Part shown: one piece after another, positions 7,207-8,645 of the stretch
Layout of the letters: every line of letters begins with the position of its first letter
How positions within the stretch are numbered: the first letter of the stretch is position 1
DNA from: Butyricicoccus sp.
Lineage (GTDB): Bacteria; Bacillota; Clostridia; Oscillospirales; Butyricicoccaceae
Direction: 5' to 3'
DNA: 8,645 bases
Assembly: GCA_031293105.1 (NCBI GenBank)
Contig: JAUMSA010000008.1
Location: 1 to 8,645 of the forward strand
Made by a program: the position numbers and the translations under genes
The notes under the pieces: model-generated
Told to the model about the DNA's origin: nothing
Seen by the model: only the letters and a program-made list of their open reading frames with translations
Database searches by the model: none

Positions 7207-7965
7207 TTATTCGGATGCTTTCCGGGCGATCAGGTCGAGCAGCACGGCCGGAAAGGCCGGTTTGAGCGCCTGTTCGATGGCTCGACGCTCGGCAAAGGCG
7301 CGCGCCATCTGTGGCTCGGTCACTTGCAGGCGGGCCAGCCCTTCTTGGGTCACGCGCACCCGGAAATCGGAAAATCCCAGCCCATGCAGGGCGGTTTCCG
7401 CCTGTTCGACCCGCTCGAGCAGGTCGGCTGTAATCGGCATGCCGGTCGGGATGCGGGTCGCCAGACAGGCGTAGGCCGGTTTTTCCCAGGTAAACAGCCC
7501 GGCTTCCTTGGAACGGACACGCACCTCGGCCTTGGTCAGTCCGCATTCGCGCAGGGGCGACCGCACGCCGAGTTCGCGCAGCGCGCGCATGCCCGGCCGG
7601 TCGCCGGCATCGTCCGACGCATTCGTGCCGTCGAGCAGCAGCGCATAGCCGTCTGCCCGGGCACGCTGGCAAAGCTGATGAAACAGCGCCCGCTTGCAGT
7701 GATAGCAGCGGTTGGCATCGTTGGCCACCGCCTGCCGCACCGCCAAAATATCGGTATGCACCATGGTCATGGGCACGCCCAGTTCTTCGGCCAGCCGCTT
7801 GGCGTCCTCCTGCTCAAACGCCGGCTGGAAGGCCGTGCTCACATAATACGCATGCACGTCAGTCCCATACTGTCGGGCGGCCCAGAGCAAAAAGGCCGAA
7901 TCCACCCCGCCGGAAAAGGCAACTGCGGCCTTGGGGTGTTCCTTAAAAAATGTTTCCAGTGTCAT
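7207..7965 (-). CDS. larE: LarE, ATP-dependent sulfur transferase of NPN cofactor synthesis
   Basis: LarE adenylylates each carboxylate of the LarB product and replaces it with a thiocarboxylate, using ATP. The 252-residue protein has the PP-loop ATP pyrophosphatase motif SGGVDS (18-23), CYHC (87-90), a LLDGTNASDDAGDRPG block (110-125) and KPAYACLATRIPTG (162-175). C167 in ACLATR matches the sulfur-donating cysteine (Cys176) of L. plantarum LarE. The extra CxxC gives three cysteines, the arrangement of LarE proteins that carry a [4Fe-4S] cluster and need not sacrifice their own cysteine. The start at 7963-7965 is preceded by AAAGGA (9 nt away) and GGAGG directly adjacent. The frame continues upstream to 8079, but only through two terminator-like hairpins. 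It is the first gene of the eight-gene operon. Confidence 0.95.
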   Translation of the reverse strand: MTLETFFKEHPKAAVAFSGGVDSAFLLWAARQYGTDVHAYYVSTAFQPAFEQEDAKRLAEELGVPMTMVHTDILAVRQAVANDANRCYHCKRALFHQLCQRARADGYALLLDGTNASDDAGDRPGMRALRELGVRSPLRECGLTKAEVRVRSKEAGLFTWEKPAYACLATRIPTGMPITADLLERVEQAETALHGLGFSDFRVRVTQEGLARLQVTEPQMARAFAERRAIEQALKPAFPAVLLDLIARKASE

Positions 7966-7980
7966 CCTCCATCTTCCTTT
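7966..7980 (-). promoter_or_regulatory. Ribosome binding site region of larE
   Basis: On the minus strand AAAGGA (7975-7980) is 9 nt from the larE ATG, and a second GGAGG (7966-7970) touches the ATG directly. The first is the more likely Shine-Dalgarno sequence. It lies only a few bases after the T-run of the upstream hairpin, so folding of that hairpin leaves the site exposed. Confidence 0.65.
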
Positions 7981-7984
7981 CCAC

Positions 7985-8028
7985 AAAAAAGAAGACGCCT
8001 GCTTTCTTCGGAAAGCGGACGCCTTCTT
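7985..8028 (-). terminator. Long terminator-like hairpin in the larE leader (possible attenuator)
   Basis: On the minus strand two 18-nt arms (8011-8028 and 7989-8006) pair around a CGAA loop, with two G-U wobbles and one C-A mismatch. The 3' arm runs into TTTTTT (7985-7990). The shape is that of an intrinsic terminator. It stands after the DUF3842 terminator and only 19 nt before the larE start, so transcripts for the lar-nik operon must pass through it unless they start within a few bases of larE. That suggests partial termination or regulated read-through. It may instead be a second, back-up terminator. Confidence 0.7.
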
Positions 8029-8056
8029 GGCATCGTTCATCGTTTTTAGGGTCTCC

Positions 8057-8077
8057 AAAAAGCCGCCAAGCGGCGGC
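8057..8077 (-). terminator. Intrinsic terminator after the DUF3842 gene
   Basis: On the minus strand GCCGCC (8072-8077) pairs perfectly with GGCGGC (8062-8067) around a GCTT loop, followed directly by TTTTT (8057-8061). It lies 56 nt after the DUF3842 stop codon. It separates that gene from larE, although all genes point the same way. Confidence 0.85.
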
Positions 8078-8089
8078 AAAAGTATCCCG

Positions 8090-8130
8090 TCCGGCTTCTT
8101 GCCAGCACTCCGGCTTCCTGCCGGATCCGG
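8090..8130 (-). other. Structured segment with overlapping alternative stems between DUF3842 and larE
   Basis: On the plus strand TCCGGCTTC occurs twice (8090-8098 and 8109-8117). GCCGGA at 8120-8125 can pair with either copy, and the middle copy can also pair locally (GCCGG with CTGGC on the minus strand). The perfect palindrome CCGGATCCGG lies at 8121-8130. These stems exclude one another. It may be a regulatory leader, a terminator accessory or a dispersed repeat. I do not recognise a known riboswitch class in it. Confidence 0.3.
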
Positions 8131-8133
8131 GCG

Positions 8134-8556
8134 TTATCGGGTCATCTGGCGCAGCGCCAAATCGACCGCATTTTGCAGCAGATCTTCCAGCCGCAGGCTG
8201 GCCGCACCGGCGACGATCACCCCGCAGCTCGCGGACGGGATGAGGATTTTCACCGCCTCCGCGCCCGATACCGCAGCCGCCATTTGGGGCGATACCTCGC
8301 CCAAAATGCCGTTAGCCACCACCAGACCGATGGGGCCTAAGATCAAATCAGCCCGCCCGGCGTTGTAGATGACGGCGTTTTCCCCGGTCGCGCCCTGCTT
8401 GGCGCCTGCTTTGAGCATAGTGCTGGTGGCCAGCGCATTGGTCCCCACGGCGATGAGTTCCCACGTGTCGGGCAGCTTTTCGCTGAGCATCTTGACCAGC
8501 CGGCCACCTACGCCGCCGCCTTGTCCATCGAGCACCAGCACACGCTGTTTGCGCAT
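8134..8556 (-). CDS. DUF3842 family protein, function unknown
   Basis: This is a 140-residue cytoplasmic protein with no signal peptide. The N-terminus MRKQRVLVLDGQGGGVGGRL has a beta strand and glycine-rich loop (DGQGGGVGG, 10-18) resembling a Rossmann-type nucleotide-binding turn. Further conserved-looking blocks are VGTNALATSTMLKAGA (37-52), ADLILGPIGLVVANGILGE (69-87) and IPSASCGVIVAG (106-117). I recognise it as the DUF3842 family of Firmicutes, for which I know no established function. The ATG at 8554-8556 is preferred because the upstream ATG at 8566-8568 would have its Shine-Dalgarno AAAGG touching the start and would lie too close to the predicted transcription start near 8583. The upstream start would add MVGA. 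A terminator separates the gene from larE, so a link to nickel metabolism is only positional. Confidence 0.8.
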   Translation of the reverse strand: MRKQRVLVLDGQGGGVGGRLVKMLSEKLPDTWELIAVGTNALATSTMLKAGAKQGATGENAVIYNAGRADLILGPIGLVVANGILGEVSPQMAAAVSGAEAVKILIPSASCGVIVAGAASLRLEDLLQNAVDLALRQMTR

Positions 8557-8589
8557 CGCACCCACCATCCTTTCGCAAAGTTCCTTTTC

Positions 8590-8618
8590 ATTTTATCAGA
8601 TTTGGCCGCAAACATCAA
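8590..8618 (-). promoter_or_regulatory. Sigma-A type promoter for the DUF3842 gene
   Basis: On the minus strand the -35 box TTGATG (8613-8618) is separated by 17 nt from the -10 box TAAAAT (8590-8595). A TG dinucleotide one base upstream of the -10 makes it an extended -10. Transcription would start near 8583, giving a leader of roughly 25 nt. It is the only clear promoter in the window. If the downstream terminators leak, it could also feed the lar-nik operon. Confidence 0.75.
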
Positions 8619-8645
8619 ATGTTTCTTGCAGCATACCATTTGGAG

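Noticed and set aside
7193..7672. Extension of larB to 7672
   Set aside because: It lies wholly inside larE in another frame, and the extra residues show no LarB similarity.
7966..8079. N-terminal extension of larE to 8079 (TTG) or to an in-frame ATG at 8038-8040
   Set aside because: It would translate through terminator hairpins, no ribosome binding site precedes either start, and LarE homology begins at the start at 7965.
7966..8133. NiCo (czcD) or cobalamin riboswitch in the larE leader
   Set aside because: Nickel riboswitch control would fit the biology, but I could not find the conserved cores by eye. It is left as an unassigned structured leader.

Overview
The window is almost entirely minus-strand coding DNA with high G+C content (about 60% by eye). 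AGGAGG-type ribosome binding sites, a lipoprotein signal peptide on the solute-binding protein, U-tailed intrinsic terminators and a DUF3842 gene all point to a Gram-positive Firmicute, probably a Clostridia-class gut or anaerobe lineage. The taxonomic guess is inference.

Read in the direction of transcription (right to left), the layout is as follows. (1) A good sigma-A type promoter at 8590-8618 drives a small DUF3842 gene (8134-8556), which ends in an intrinsic terminator (8057-8077). (2) A structured 168-nt intergenic leader follows. It carries a second terminator-like hairpin (7985-8028) placed directly against the larE ribosome binding site. (3) Eight tightly packed genes come next: larE, larB, larC, then a five-gene ABC transporter of the peptide/nickel (Opp/Dpp/Nik) type. 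The transporter genes encode a solute-binding lipoprotein, two permeases and two ATPases. Several junctions are ATGA overlaps, the largest gap is 28 nt, and no internal terminator is visible, so this reads as one operon. (4) A strong GAAA-loop terminator at 148-182 closes the operon. (5) At the left edge, the first 11 codons of an IS30-like transposase run out of the window.

LarB, LarE and LarC are the three enzymes that make the nickel-pincer nucleotide (NPN), the cofactor of lactate racemase LarA and its relatives. LarB carboxylates and hydrolyses nicotinic acid adenine dinucleotide, LarE adds sulfur, and LarC inserts nickel using CTP. The transporter is translationally coupled to larC, so the likely logic is one transcript that imports nickel and builds it into NPN. 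Nickel as the transported substrate is an inference from context and from His-rich motifs. No larA homologue lies in the window, so the enzyme that uses the cofactor must be encoded elsewhere.

Points worth a second look are the possible transcription attenuation in front of larE, a LarE with a CxxC plus a third cysteine, an unsplit LarC with a very His-rich linker, a C-terminal HPHGHGW motif in the binding protein, and an asymmetric ATPase pair (one with a probable Fe-S tail, the other short with an altered Walker A).
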